Shown here: positions 1 through 7,476 of the stretch, one piece after another
Layout of the letters: the number at the start of each line of letters is the position of its first letter
How positions within the stretch are numbered: the first letter of the stretch is position 1
Assembly (NCBI GenBank): GCA_902496015.1
Contig: CABUZJ010000003.1
Coordinates: forward strand, 1 to 64,000
From: an uncultured Eubacteriales bacterium
GTDB lineage: Bacteria; Bacillota; Clostridia; Christensenellales; UBA1242
DNA length: 64,000 nucleotides
Reading direction: 5' to 3'
Made by a program: the position numbers and the translations under genes
Notes under the pieces: model-generated
What the model saw: only the letters and a program-made list of their open reading frames with translations
Database searches by the model: none
What the model was told of the DNA's origin: nothing

Positions 1-842
1 CTGTATTTTTTAACTAAATTTTGAACAGCACGAGTTGAAATTCTTCTATTTTGAAGAGAAGTGAATAATGCAGGTTCGTTCGCAAGCAATGGATTTTTAT
101 TGCGTTCATATAACCAATTAATCAGTGCTTCTCTAATTTCATCACTAAAATAAATAATAACTTTATTTCCGCCTTTTCTTGTTATATTTAAACCATTAAT
201 CTCAAAGTCTACATCATTAATGTCAAGTCCCACACATTCGCTAACACGCATTCCAGTCCCTAAAAGTGTGGTAAGCAGGGCAACATCTCTCACTTTTGTA
301 TGCTTATGATATTCTTTGGCATTTCCACTAAGGCCATTTCCATCTTCTGCTAAATCTAAAAGTTTAGCAACTTCGTTTGCTTCAAGCCTTATAATAGTTT
401 TGTCATGTAATTTTGGAATTTCAACATTACTTGCTACATTAGAAATAATTAACTTTCTTTTAAAGAAATATTTTAAAAAAGTTCTAAGCGTGGCAATTTT
501 TCTTGCTTTTCCGTCTTCACTATTATGATATATTTTCCCTTGACTAGTTTCATAATTTGATATGAAAGAAATAAACTTTTCAATATCATTAGAAGTGATT
601 CTATTTAAATCTTGTGGTTTAAGAGATTTAATTGGTTTATTCTTAAAAATATCAGTTCTAAAATATAAATAATCAAAGAAAAGTCTTAAATCATAAGCAT
701 AATTTAATCTTGTTAAAGCAGAAGTATTATTTTCTATGCCAATAAAAAAATCTTCACAAAATTGTGGTAAAGTTGATATTATTTCTTTAATTTTTTTTTC
801 ATTTTTATAATTTCTTTCAGTAAAATAATTTTGATTTCCCAT
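1..842 (-). CDS. Tyrosine recombinase, XerC/XerD-like, C-terminus cut by window edge
   Basis: The reading frame starts at an ATG at 842 and stays open to base 1, so the protein runs off the window after about 280 residues. The first ~140 residues resemble the SAM-like core-binding domain of phage-type integrases (phrases such as LTRLNYAYDLRLFFDYL and KIATLRTFLKYFF). The catalytic domain then begins, with the arginine motif GTGMRVSECVGL and the Lys-containing beta hairpin (TRKGGNK). The H-x-x-R and Tyr boxes would lie beyond the edge. This family cuts and rejoins DNA through a Tyr-DNA intermediate. It could be a chromosomal XerC/XerD-type resolvase or a single-recombinase element; XerC/D-like is favoured because no phage or transposon genes adjoin it. 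No attachment site was seen. Confidence 0.88.
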   Translation of the reverse strand, partial: MGNQNYFTERNYKNEKKIKEIISTLPQFCEDFFIGIENNTSALTRLNYAYDLRLFFDYLYFRTDIFKNKPIKSLKPQDLNRITSNDIEKFISFISNYETSQGKIYHNSEDGKARKIATLRTFLKYFFKRKLIISNVASNVEIPKLHDKTIIRLEANEVAKLLDLAEDGNGLSGNAKEYHKHTKVRDVALLTTLLGTGMRVSECVGLDINDVDFEINGLNITRKGGNKVIIYFSDEIREALINWLYERNKNPLLANEPALFTSLQNRRISTRAVQNLVKKY

Positions 843-870
843 ATATTTATTATAAAATATAAACAAATTT

Positions 871-909
871 TTGTAAAATAAAAATCCCCAAGATTGAAAA
901 TCTTAGGGA
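871..909 (-). terminator. Rho-independent terminator after the PadR-fusion gene
   Basis: On the minus strand an 11-bp stem (TCCCTAAGATT with AATCTTGGGGA, one G-U pair) with a 3-nt loop is followed by TTTTTATTTTAC. It lies just past the stop of the gene ending at 916 and before the recombinase start, so it separates the two. Confidence 0.8.
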
Positions 910-915
910 CAATTT

Positions 916-3165
916 TTAAATATGAAAATTCTTAGACTTATATAGTAATTCATAAATAATTGATTGTAGTATAGGGCATAATGAAACTACGCAAGGCACA
1001 ATCCAATTTAAGTGATTATAATCAGTTTGTGAAAAACTATAAAAGCCAAATTGAAGGTTAATGCAATAAATGATTACAAAGAATTGAACAGTAAAAAGTA
1101 GAGCAAACAAATGAGAGATTCTTGGTGCGTATTTACTAGTCACTTTTTTATAAGGATTAATCCAATATTTAATTGTAGTATACATTGCTAGTATAAACAT
1201 AAGACCAATGCCACAAACAAAATAAATATAGGTGTCCATAAAAGTTCCGCTTGTGAATGCCAGTTTATTAACAACTAAAAGTGTAATGCCTAGTAACACT
1301 GCTTCAAGGAAAAATACAATCCAATTTCTTACCATTTTAATTTTATTGGTTTCAATAAAGGTTTTAGTTGTTACTGGCTCTTTAACAGTTTTATAATATG
1401 GTCTAACTGTTATTCCTTCTTGTTGTAAATCTGCTTTTAAATTAGAAAGGTCTTTTGGTTGTGTGGTTGTTGGGACTGTGCTAACAATGCCATCAACACT
1501 TGTATCCACAACTAATTCTTTTTCTTCTTTATTAACATCTTTAAATAAGTTTGCGTTTATTGCCGAATTTGTGAGTTCATTTAATTTTTCCTTGGTTTCA
1601 TTGTCCGTATAATTTGGACTAAAGTTGGTGTCAGCTTTATCATAAACGCTAGTAAGGTCTACCTTATTTTCAAATGGCTCAACAGTTTGTGGATCAATTC
1701 CTTTTTTTTCTAAATCTTCCATAAAACTAGAATAATCATCGTCGTGCGAAATATCTATCTCATCTATATCAGGTTTATTATCTAGCTCCTTTTCTGTTTG
1801 TAGTGGAGTAGAGAAGTCCATAGCAATTTCATCATTTTCATTGTCTTTTGATTTGGTAAAGTCTAAATAAACATCGTCATCACTATCTGGAATTTCAGCG
1901 TCATATTTATTAGCAAAATCTGATAACACATTTTCAGTAGAAACTTCCTTAAGTTCTTGTTCAGTTGGTTTATTTAAATTAAAATATGTTATAGTGCCAT
2001 AAGGAGAGTCTTTTTCATCTATGCTATTTTCAGCCTTATTATTAGCAATGGTGTTAATTTGTGTTTGGTTAGTTTGTTCAACTGTCTGTTTTGGCAATGA
2101 ATCTGTTGCAATTTCATCTTGTGTTTTTCCAGTATTATCAATTATTGGTTCATCATCAACACTGTCAAAGAAACTTGAAACATTTAAATTATCTTCCTGT
2201 TGGTCTTCAAATTCTTTTTCATCATCTAAATTTGTAACATCAGTTAAAAATAGTTGTTTTTCAAGGCGTTCGGCTTCTTTAAGTTGAGCTTCTTCCTCTT
2301 CGCGAAGTTTTAGAGCTTCTATATATTCATCTTTATTAGGATTATACTCACTATATTTACCTGTGATAAATTTTTCTAAAAATTCATCTTCTTGTGATTT
2401 TTCTTCATTGTTTGTTTTCTCTTGATTTGAAGGAGTAGAAGACTTATTTACAGACATTTCTGTATGCCCTAAAAGTGCCATAATATCGTCTTCATCGTGA
2501 ATAGGTGGTTCTTGGTTTGTTTCGCTATTTTTAACTAAATGTGTGCAATAAGAGTTATAATTATTATCATCAAATGGCATGATTATTTCGTCAACTTCAT
2601 CAAATCCTTGACTTTTTGCTTTATTATTTTCATTACTAGAAATATAATTCGATGAATTAGACAAATCTACTGAACCTTTATCTTGTGCTTCGATTTCTTT
2701 ATCAATTTCTTCAAAAATTAATTCGTTATTATTATCATTATCTTGCAAATCTTCATTGGTTTTACTTTCAATATTGTTAGATAAATTGCTTTCAACATTT
2801 GTTTCAGCCTTTATCTCATTATTAATAGGGGCATTATTTGCAGATATTAAATTATCAATAATTTGCTTAGATCGTGCCCAATCTTCTTGATTTTTTTTAT
2901 AAGTCAGTTGACCTTTATCTGTCAGTTTGTAATAATGTCTTTTACCGCCAATGTCACTATCTTCCCAATAAGAAGAAATTAAACCTTGGGTCTCCAATCT
3001 TTTTAAGCAACTATAAAGAGTGGGCTGTTTTAATTCATAAGCACCATTACTTTTAACTTCAACTTCTTTACAAATTTCATAGCCATATCTGTCACCTTCA
3101 CCTAAAATATTTAAGATTATGGTGTCTATATGTCCACGAATTAAATCGCTATCAATACCTTGCAT
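916..3165 (-). CDS. PadR-type winged-helix regulator fused to a long acidic linker and four C-terminal membrane helices
   Basis: Residues 1 to about 105 are a clear PadR winged helix: ILNILGEGDRYGYEICKEV, then QPTLYSCLKRLETQGLI and GGKRHYYKLTDKG (wing). PadR proteins are normally soluble repressors of 100-200 residues. This one has 749. Residues ~110-600 are low-complexity, rich in Asp, Glu, Asn and Ser, and probably disordered. Four hydrophobic segments follow at about 614-636, 645-665, 684-706 and 720-741, so the protein is probably membrane-anchored with its DNA-binding domain in the cytoplasm. Start: ATG at 3165 with GAGG upstream, behind a good sigma-A promoter whose -35 lies in a palindrome. 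The gene stands alone between two terminator or promoter boundaries. The ligand and targets are unknown; self-regulation is likely. Confidence 0.85.
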   Translation of the reverse strand: MQGIDSDLIRGHIDTIILNILGEGDRYGYEICKEVEVKSNGAYELKQPTLYSCLKRLETQGLISSYWEDSDIGGKRHYYKLTDKGQLTYKKNQEDWARSKQIIDNLISANNAPINNEIKAETNVESNLSNNIESKTNEDLQDNDNNNELIFEEIDKEIEAQDKGSVDLSNSSNYISSNENNKAKSQGFDEVDEIIMPFDDNNYNSYCTHLVKNSETNQEPPIHDEDDIMALLGHTEMSVNKSSTPSNQEKTNNEEKSQEDEFLEKFITGKYSEYNPNKDEYIEALKLREEEEAQLKEAERLEKQLFLTDVTNLDDEKEFEDQQEDNLNVSSFFDSVDDEPIIDNTGKTQDEIATDSLPKQTVEQTNQTQINTIANNKAENSIDEKDSPYGTITYFNLNKPTEQELKEVSTENVLSDFANKYDAEIPDSDDDVYLDFTKSKDNENDEIAMDFSTPLQTEKELDNKPDIDEIDISHDDDYSSFMEDLEKKGIDPQTVEPFENKVDLTSVYDKADTNFSPNYTDNETKEKLNELTNSAINANLFKDVNKEEKELVVDTSVDGIVSTVPTTTQPKDLSNLKADLQQEGITVRPYYKTVKEPVTTKTFIETNKIKMVRNWIVFFLEAVLLGITLLVVNKLAFTSGTFMDTYIYFVCGIGLMFILAMYTTIKYWINPYKKVTSKYAPRISHLFALLFTVQFFVIIYCINLQFGFYSFSQTDYNHLNWIVPCVVSLCPILQSIIYELLYKSKNFHI

Positions 3166-3196
3166 AAACCAAACCTCATCATACTTATTTATATTA

Positions 3197-3225
3197 ATTT
3201 TATAGTAAATAATAAATTAAGTCAA
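3197..3225 (-). promoter_or_regulatory. Sigma-A promoter of the PadR-fusion gene
   Basis: Minus strand: -35 TTGACT (3220-3225), 17-bp spacer, -10 TAAAAT (3197-3202). The predicted start point gives a leader of about 25 nt to the ATG at 3165. The -35 overlaps the palindrome at 3219-3238. Confidence 0.7.
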
Positions 3226-3238
3226 ATAAATTTGACTT
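3219..3238. promoter_or_regulatory. Perfect 20-bp palindrome, candidate PadR operator
   Basis: AAGTCAAAT-AA-ATTTGACTT is a perfect 9-bp inverted repeat with a 2-bp centre, lying over the -35 box of the PadR-fusion promoter. A further half-like site (AAAGTCAATT) follows at about 3245. Many PadR genes are autoregulated through such dyads; that this one binds PadR is inference. Confidence 0.5.
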
Positions 3239-3436
3239 TTAGCAAAAGTCAATTAGAAAATAAGAATTTATTTCTATTTATAATGAATAAATAATAAATG
3301 AATTAAAGCATTGTTTAAAATAATGTATTATGATAGACATATAAATACTACGCATAATATAATTCTAAAATAGGGTAGTTTAGTGACAAAGTTATAAATA
3401 AAAACAGAAAAAACAAAACATTAATTAAAATTTTTA

Positions 3437-3466
3437 TTGTTTATTTTAAAAGATTTTTGCTATAAT
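3437..3466 (+). promoter_or_regulatory. Sigma-A promoter of the YgjP-like peptidase
   Basis: -35 TTGTTT (3437-3442), 18-bp spacer, perfect -10 TATAAT (3461-3466), 28 bases before the TTG start at 3494. Confidence 0.6.
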
Positions 3467-3493
3467 TTAATTGATATATAGGAGTTATTTATT

Positions 3494-4168
3494 TTGATTG
3501 TTCCAGATGAAATTAGTAGGAGTAATAGGCGTAGCATTTCAATAACAATATTAAAAAATGGAAATGTTGTAGTTAAAGCACCTCTTAAAATGAAAGATGA
3601 AGATATTTATAGATTTGTTGAAAGTAAACAAGATTGGATAAGAAATAAATTAACAATTGTAACAGCAACACTTGCAAAATATCAAGATATTATAAATTAT
3701 GAAAAAGTTTTGCTATATGGTAATAAATATAGCCTTGTTTTAGCAAATACAAAAAAAATTGAAATCGATGATAATTTTCAAATTATTTTTCCAAGAAAAA
3801 TTACACAAGAAAAAAGACTAAAATATTTGATTTCATGGTATAAAAAAGTTGCAAGAAGTATGCTAGAAAATAGAATTAATTTTTTAGCAACACAATTTAA
3901 ACTTTCTCCATCTGCATTTAAAATTACAGATTCTAAAGGAAGATGGGGTAGTTGTAATTCAAAAGGTCTTATTTGTATAAATTTTAGAGTAATTATGTTA
4001 CCACCGCAAATTATAGATTATATTTTAGTTCATGAATTGTGTCATTTGGTTGAAATGAATCACAGCAGAAAATTTTGGGAATTAGTTATGCAATTTTATA
4101 ATAAAGCAAAATTAGCCAGACAAGCATTAAAAGAATATGGTTTTTTATTAGATTTATATAAGAGATAA
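3494..4168 (+). CDS. YgjP-like zinc metallopeptidase domain protein (DUF45/SprT-WLM type)
   Basis: The 224-residue protein matches the YgjP (DUF45) family in length and layout. An N-terminal beta-rich part of about 130 residues contains the WIRNKL phrase. The peptidase core has SKGRWGSCNSKG, the zinc motif HELCH and, further on, NHSRKFW, whose His is the usual third zinc ligand. The family's substrate is poorly defined; a cytosolic protease role is likely. Translation starts at TTG with AGGAG nine bases upstream. The gene is monocistronic and divergent from the PadR-fusion gene. Confidence 0.85.
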   Translation: MIVPDEISRSNRRSISITILKNGNVVVKAPLKMKDEDIYRFVESKQDWIRNKLTIVTATLAKYQDIINYEKVLLYGNKYSLVLANTKKIEIDDNFQIIFPRKITQEKRLKYLISWYKKVARSMLENRINFLATQFKLSPSAFKITDSKGRWGSCNSKGLICINFRVIMLPPQIIDYILVHELCHLVEMNHSRKFWELVMQFYNKAKLARQALKEYGFLLDLYKR

Positions 4169-4345
4169 AATGATAAAAATAGTTATAATTATTCAATCAT
4201 AAAAGAAAAATGTTTTATTATTTACATTAATTTTAAAATAGAAAGAAAATTATGTATAATAAAAGACATTAAATCTATACATATTATAACACAAATATGT
4301 TTATCAATTTAAAATAAAAATTATAAATAGTGTAGTGAAAAAGAA

Positions 4346-4396
4346 AAATTTAAGACCTTAAATTTATTCGCAAAAGAATAATTTTGCGAATAAATT
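4346..4396. repeat. Two overlapping perfect inverted repeats
   Basis: The first dyad has 9-bp arms and a 2-nt centre (4346-4354 with 4357-4365). The second has 15-bp arms and a 6-nt loop (4361-4375 with 4382-4396; arm contains TTCGCAAAA). They share bases 4361-4365, so in RNA the two stems compete. Neither is followed by a convincing U-tract. Confidence 0.6.
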
Positions 4397-4880
4397 ATAT
4401 AAAAATAGTGCAAATAATGTTGATTTTTATTAATTTTATTTAAAATAATTAAAATAAAGGTTAATTTTTGCATATTTTATTTTATTCATTCTGTATCGCC
4501 TTAATTTTTTAATTATGTTTTATATTTTAATTTTAGTTTACATTTAATAAAAATTTATTTTTCAATTTAAAGATTTATTTAGATTTATTATAAATTAATG
4601 TAAAAAATAAACGAATAATTCATCATAATTTTAATAAATTCTGTCTCAGCGCGTTTTGATTTAATTTAATTTTTTTTAAAAGATTAATAAAAAATTTATA
4701 TTAATAAAGACAATTTTAACCTTATAATTTATTGTTTTATTTATCTAATTTAATTTAAATTTAATAATATAAACTATTATTATAAACTATTATTGTTGTT
4801 TTACAGATTCTTAAACAAATAAATATTATACTAATATGTTGTAACTTCAAATATATTACAAATAAAAATCTATTCGTAAA

Positions 4881-4915
4881 ATATAAAAATCTCATTTTAA
4901 AGTATTTAAATGGGA
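4881..4915 (-). terminator. Second terminator-like hairpin downstream of serS
   Basis: On the minus strand TCCCATTT pairs with AAATGAGA (one mismatch) across a ten-base loop and is followed by TTTTTATAT. It may back up the hairpin next to the serS stop. Confidence 0.5.
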
Positions 4916-4943
4916 CAAAAAATTGAATAAATAAAATTTGTTT

Positions 4944-4976
4944 AATTTAAACCTATGTGTGTCATAGGTTTAAATT
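4944..4976 (-). terminator. Strong hairpin directly after serS
   Basis: Perfect 14-bp stem (arm AATTTAAACCTATG) with a 5-nt loop, five bases past the serS stop. The following minus-strand sequence AAACAAATTTT is only moderately U-rich, so it acts as a terminator or as a 3'-end stabiliser. Confidence 0.6.
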
Positions 4977-4980
4977 TTAA

Positions 4981-6270
4981 CTATTTATTTTTTGGTTTAA
5001 TTAAATCTACTCCACCAATATATGGTCTTAGCGCTTCTGGTATATTTATTGAACCATCTTCATTATAATTATTTTCAAAAAATGCTATTAGCATTCTTGG
5101 CGGTGCAACTACCGTATTATTTAATGTATGCGCAAGATGATTACCCTTTTCGTCTTTATATCTAATGCCTAGTCTTCTTGCTTGTGCATCACCTAAATTT
5201 GAGCAACTGCAAACTTCAAAATATTTTTGTTGTCTTGGGCTCCATGCTTCAATGTCACAGCTTTTAACTTTCAAATCTGCTAAATCACCAGAACAACATT
5301 CTAATTGACGCACTGGAATGTTTAAAGACCTAAATAATTCAACTGAATATTTCCACATTTTATTAAACCAATTCATGCTTTCTTCTGGCTTGCATATAAC
5401 AATCATTTCTTGTTTTTCAAATTGGTGGACACGATAAATCCCTCTTTCTTCAATACCATGTGCACCAACTTCTTTTCTAAAACATGGAGAATAAGATGTT
5501 AAAGTTAATGGCAACTCTTGCTCTTTTAAAATGGTGTTTTTAAATCTGCCTATCATACTATGCTCGCTGGTGCCAATAAGATATAAATCCTCCCCTTCTA
5601 TCTTATACATCATGTTTTCCATTTCGGCAAAACTCATAACCCCATCAACAACATCACGCCTAATCATAAAAGGCGGAATAACATAAGTAAAACCTTTATT
5701 AATCATAAAATCGCGTGCATAAGAAAGAATAGCACTATGTATTCTAGCAACATCACCTAAGAGATAATAAAAACCATTACCACTAGTTTTACGGGCGGAA
5801 TCGATATCTAATCCGCCTAGGGCCATTAAAATATCTGCATGATAAGGAATTTCATAATTAGGAACTTTTGGCTCACCAAATCTTTCAATCTCAACATTTT
5901 CACTATCATCTTTTCCAATTGGAACTGATTTGTCTATAATGTTAGGAATAACAAGCATAATTTCTCTTAATTTTTGTTCTAATTCGCTTTGTTCTGCTTC
6001 ATCGTTTTCAATATTAGAATTAATTTTAGACACTTCTTGCTTTATTGCGTTTGCCTTTTCTATTTCTTTATTACGCATTAATGTTCCAATTTCAGAACTT
6101 TTAGAATTTCTTAAACTTCTTAAATTTTCACAGTCATTTTTTAGTTTTCGTATTTTTTCATCTAATTCCCTTGCCTTATCAACTAATTCTAGTTTATTAA
6201 ATTGAAACTTATTTTTAATATTTTGTTTAACTAAATCAGGATTATTTCTTATTAATTCAATTGCAATCAT
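4981..6270 (-). CDS. serS: Seryl-tRNA synthetase
   Basis: A 429-residue class II aminoacyl-tRNA synthetase that charges tRNA-Ser (and tRNA-Sec where present). The N-terminal ~110 residues form the tRNA-binding coiled coil (alternating charged heptads). The core has motif 2 as FRKEVGAHGIEERGIYRVHQF and the catalytic tail TLNNTVVAPPRMLIAFFEN in place of the more common NGSGLAVGRTL form, a variant known from other Clostridia. Its ATG overlaps the rnhA stop by four bases (ATGA), so the two are translationally coupled. No T-box leader precedes the operon. Confidence 0.97.
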   Translation of the reverse strand: MIAIELIRNNPDLVKQNIKNKFQFNKLELVDKARELDEKIRKLKNDCENLRSLRNSKSSEIGTLMRNKEIEKANAIKQEVSKINSNIENDEAEQSELEQKLREIMLVIPNIIDKSVPIGKDDSENVEIERFGEPKVPNYEIPYHADILMALGGLDIDSARKTSGNGFYYLLGDVARIHSAILSYARDFMINKGFTYVIPPFMIRRDVVDGVMSFAEMENMMYKIEGEDLYLIGTSEHSMIGRFKNTILKEQELPLTLTSYSPCFRKEVGAHGIEERGIYRVHQFEKQEMIVICKPEESMNWFNKMWKYSVELFRSLNIPVRQLECCSGDLADLKVKSCDIEAWSPRQQKYFEVCSCSNLGDAQARRLGIRYKDEKGNHLAHTLNNTVVAPPRMLIAFFENNYNEDGSINIPEALRPYIGGVDLIKPKNK

Positions 6271-6737
6271 AATTTATCTCCTTTATGTTCATTAATATAT
6301 TTTGTTATAGCAGATGTTGCTAATTTGTCACATCTATTATTAAATTCATTGTCAGCATGACCTTTAACTTTATGAAATGTTACATTGTGAGTTTTTGTAA
6401 GGTCTAATAAGTCTTGCCATAAATCAATATTTTTAACTTCTTTTTTATCTGCACCTTTCCAATTGTTGTTTTTCCAATTATTAAGCCAACCCTCTTTAAA
6501 AGCATTAACAACATAGGATGAATCACTATATAAATCAATATTACAAGGCATTTTCAATGCAGATAAACCTTTGATCACTGCTAAAAGTTCCATTCTGTTA
6601 TTAGTAGTGTTTGGTTCTGCTCCGCTTATTTCTTTAAAAAGGTCTCTAAAAATTAAAATTACTCCCCATCCCCCAACACCGGGATTACCAGAGCAAGCGC
6701 CATCAGTATAGATTTCAATATTAAATAGTTCTTGCAT
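6267..6737 (-). CDS. rnhA: Ribonuclease HI
   Basis: A 156-residue enzyme that cuts the RNA strand of RNA-DNA hybrids (R-loops, Okazaki primers). Catalytic residues are visible: Asp in IYTDGACSGNPG, Glu in NNRMELLAVI, Asp in LYSDSSYV and the late Asp in NRCDKLA, with the basic handle WKNNNWKGADKK. Length and order are those of bacterial type 1 RNase H. It is the first gene of a two-gene operon with serS, behind its own sigma-A promoter, and has TGGAG seven bases before the ATG. Confidence 0.97.
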   Translation of the reverse strand: MQELFNIEIYTDGACSGNPGVGGWGVILIFRDLFKEISGAEPNTTNNRMELLAVIKGLSALKMPCNIDLYSDSSYVVNAFKEGWLNNWKNNNWKGADKKEVKNIDLWQDLLDLTKTHNVTFHKVKGHADNEFNNRCDKLATSAITKYINEHKGDKL

Positions 6738-6761
6738 TTTATCTCCAATTAAATATAAAAT

Positions 6762-6791
6762 ATTATATAACTTAAATTAAATTAATGTCAA
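6762..6791 (-). promoter_or_regulatory. Sigma-A promoter of rnhA-serS
   Basis: Minus strand: consensus -35 TTGACA (6786-6791), 18-bp spacer, consensus -10 TATAAT (6762-6767), about 25 bases before the rnhA ATG. Confidence 0.8.
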
Positions 6792-6841
6792 GGTAATTAT
6801 ATTTTTTGGATAATTAAACCTTTAATACCTTGTATTGTTTT

Positions 6842-6868
6842 AATAAAAAATATCACTTTGCAGTGATA
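6842..6868 (-). terminator. Terminator of tRNA-Trp
   Basis: Stem TATCACT/AGTGATA with a 4-nt loop, followed on the minus strand by TTTTTTATT. Confidence 0.75.
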
Positions 6869-6889
6869 CTTAAAATATTAATAAATTAT

Positions 6890-6963
6890 TGGCAGGGGTG
6901 GAAGGAATCGAACCCTCCTCAGGAGTTTTGGAGACTCTTATTCTACCGATGAACTACACCCCT
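6890..6963 (-). tRNA. tRNA-Trp (CCA)
   Basis: Cloverleaf on the minus strand: acceptor AGGGGTG with CACCCCT, anticodon loop CTCCAAA giving CCA, T-loop GGTTCGATTCC, and an encoded 3' CCA. One mismatch at the outer anticodon-stem pair. It has its own promoter and terminator. Confidence 0.95.
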
Positions 6964-6976
6964 AGAAAACATAAAT

Positions 6977-7006
6977 ACCATAACATATTAATGCTATTTA
7001 TGTCAA
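6977..7006 (-). promoter_or_regulatory. Promoter of tRNA-Trp
   Basis: Minus strand: TTGACA (7001-7006), 18-bp spacer, TATGGT (6977-6982), about 14 bases before the mature tRNA 5' end. Confidence 0.7.
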
Positions 7007-7046
7007 GTAATTTTATTTAATAGACTTAATTACTTTAATAAGAATT

Positions 7047-7334
7047 TCATTGTTCTTCATCTTCATCTAAACCAATACTTCTGTAAAAATCTTCAACTTT
7101 TACACCTGTTGTATCAACTTTATCTATATTAATCTTAACATAACCTTTTTCATCTGTATTAAAGGTGTCTAAGCATTTTCCACAATTATCACAAATTTTA
7201 TTAGGGTCAAGGTCACACATTAAACAATGACCACAATTTGTGCAAATACTGACTCCGTCTAGCACGCAAATTTTTTCATTAATTTTATTTTTTTTATTAT
7301 TATTTAAATTTTTGTTTTTATTCTTATTTTCCAT
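7047..7334 (-). CDS. Small Cys-rich protein, possible zinc or iron-sulfur site, unknown function
   Basis: A 95-residue protein I do not recognise. Residues 1-20 are almost all Asn and Lys. The core holds eight Cys: C23, a C-x2-C-x2-C-x2-C run at 31-40, and C-x2-C-x2-C at 48-54. The tail is acidic (GLDEDEEQ). The spacing fits two zinc sites or a small Fe-S domain but not a classical ferredoxin. It is divergent from lexA. The -10 box (TATAAT, minus strand 7348-7343) is so close to the ATG that the transcript should be nearly leaderless, and no Shine-Dalgarno is present. A link to the SOS response is only suggested by position. Confidence 0.7.
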   Translation of the reverse strand: MENKNKNKNLNNNKKNKINEKICVLDGVSICTNCGHCLMCDLDPNKICDNCGKCLDTFNTDEKGYVKINIDKVDTTGVKVEDFYRSIGLDEDEEQ

Positions 7335-7342
7335 ATGATATA

Positions 7343-7370
7343 ATTATACTACAATTTTTTACAAATTCAA
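7343..7370 (-). promoter_or_regulatory. Promoter of the Cys-rich protein, apparently leaderless
   Basis: Minus strand: TTGAAT, 16-bp spacer, perfect TATAAT (7343-7348). The predicted start point falls one to three bases before the ATG at 7334. Confidence 0.55.
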
Positions 7371-7390
7371 GCAAAATTTTACAAATTTTA

Positions 7391-7404
7391 AAAACAAATG
7401 TTTG
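7391..7404. promoter_or_regulatory. Candidate LexA (SOS) box
   Basis: AAAAC-AAAT-GTTTG resembles the Gram-positive SOS box CGAAC-N4-GTTCG and overlaps the lexA -35 box, the expected place for autorepression. Outer bases deviate from consensus. Confidence 0.6.
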
Positions 7405-7430
7405 CAATATCTTATGAATTATGTTATAAT
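7402..7430 (+). promoter_or_regulatory. Sigma-A promoter of lexA
   Basis: TTGCAA (7402-7407), 17-bp spacer, perfect TATAAT (7425-7430); the -35 overlaps the SOS box. Confidence 0.75.
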
Positions 7431-7476
7431 GAATTTAGTAATAATATATTTAAAAAATGTTGTTAAGGAGTGTTAT

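Larger units (their letters stand above)
4169..4943. other. AT-rich intergenic spacer without recognisable genes
   Basis: About 775 bases of very low GC with stops in all frames. The visible structure is two overlapping inverted repeats at 4346-4396 and terminator-like hairpins near its right end for serS. No DnaA-box cluster, tRNA, rRNA or conserved riboswitch core was recognised. Confidence 0.6.

Noticed and set aside
4169..4980. Replication origin
   Set aside because: AT-rich but no TTATCCACA-type DnaA boxes and no dnaA, dnaN or rpmH nearby.
6738..6890. T-box leader for serS
   Set aside because: No AGGGTGGNACCGCG-like core; the operon has an ordinary promoter with a short leader.
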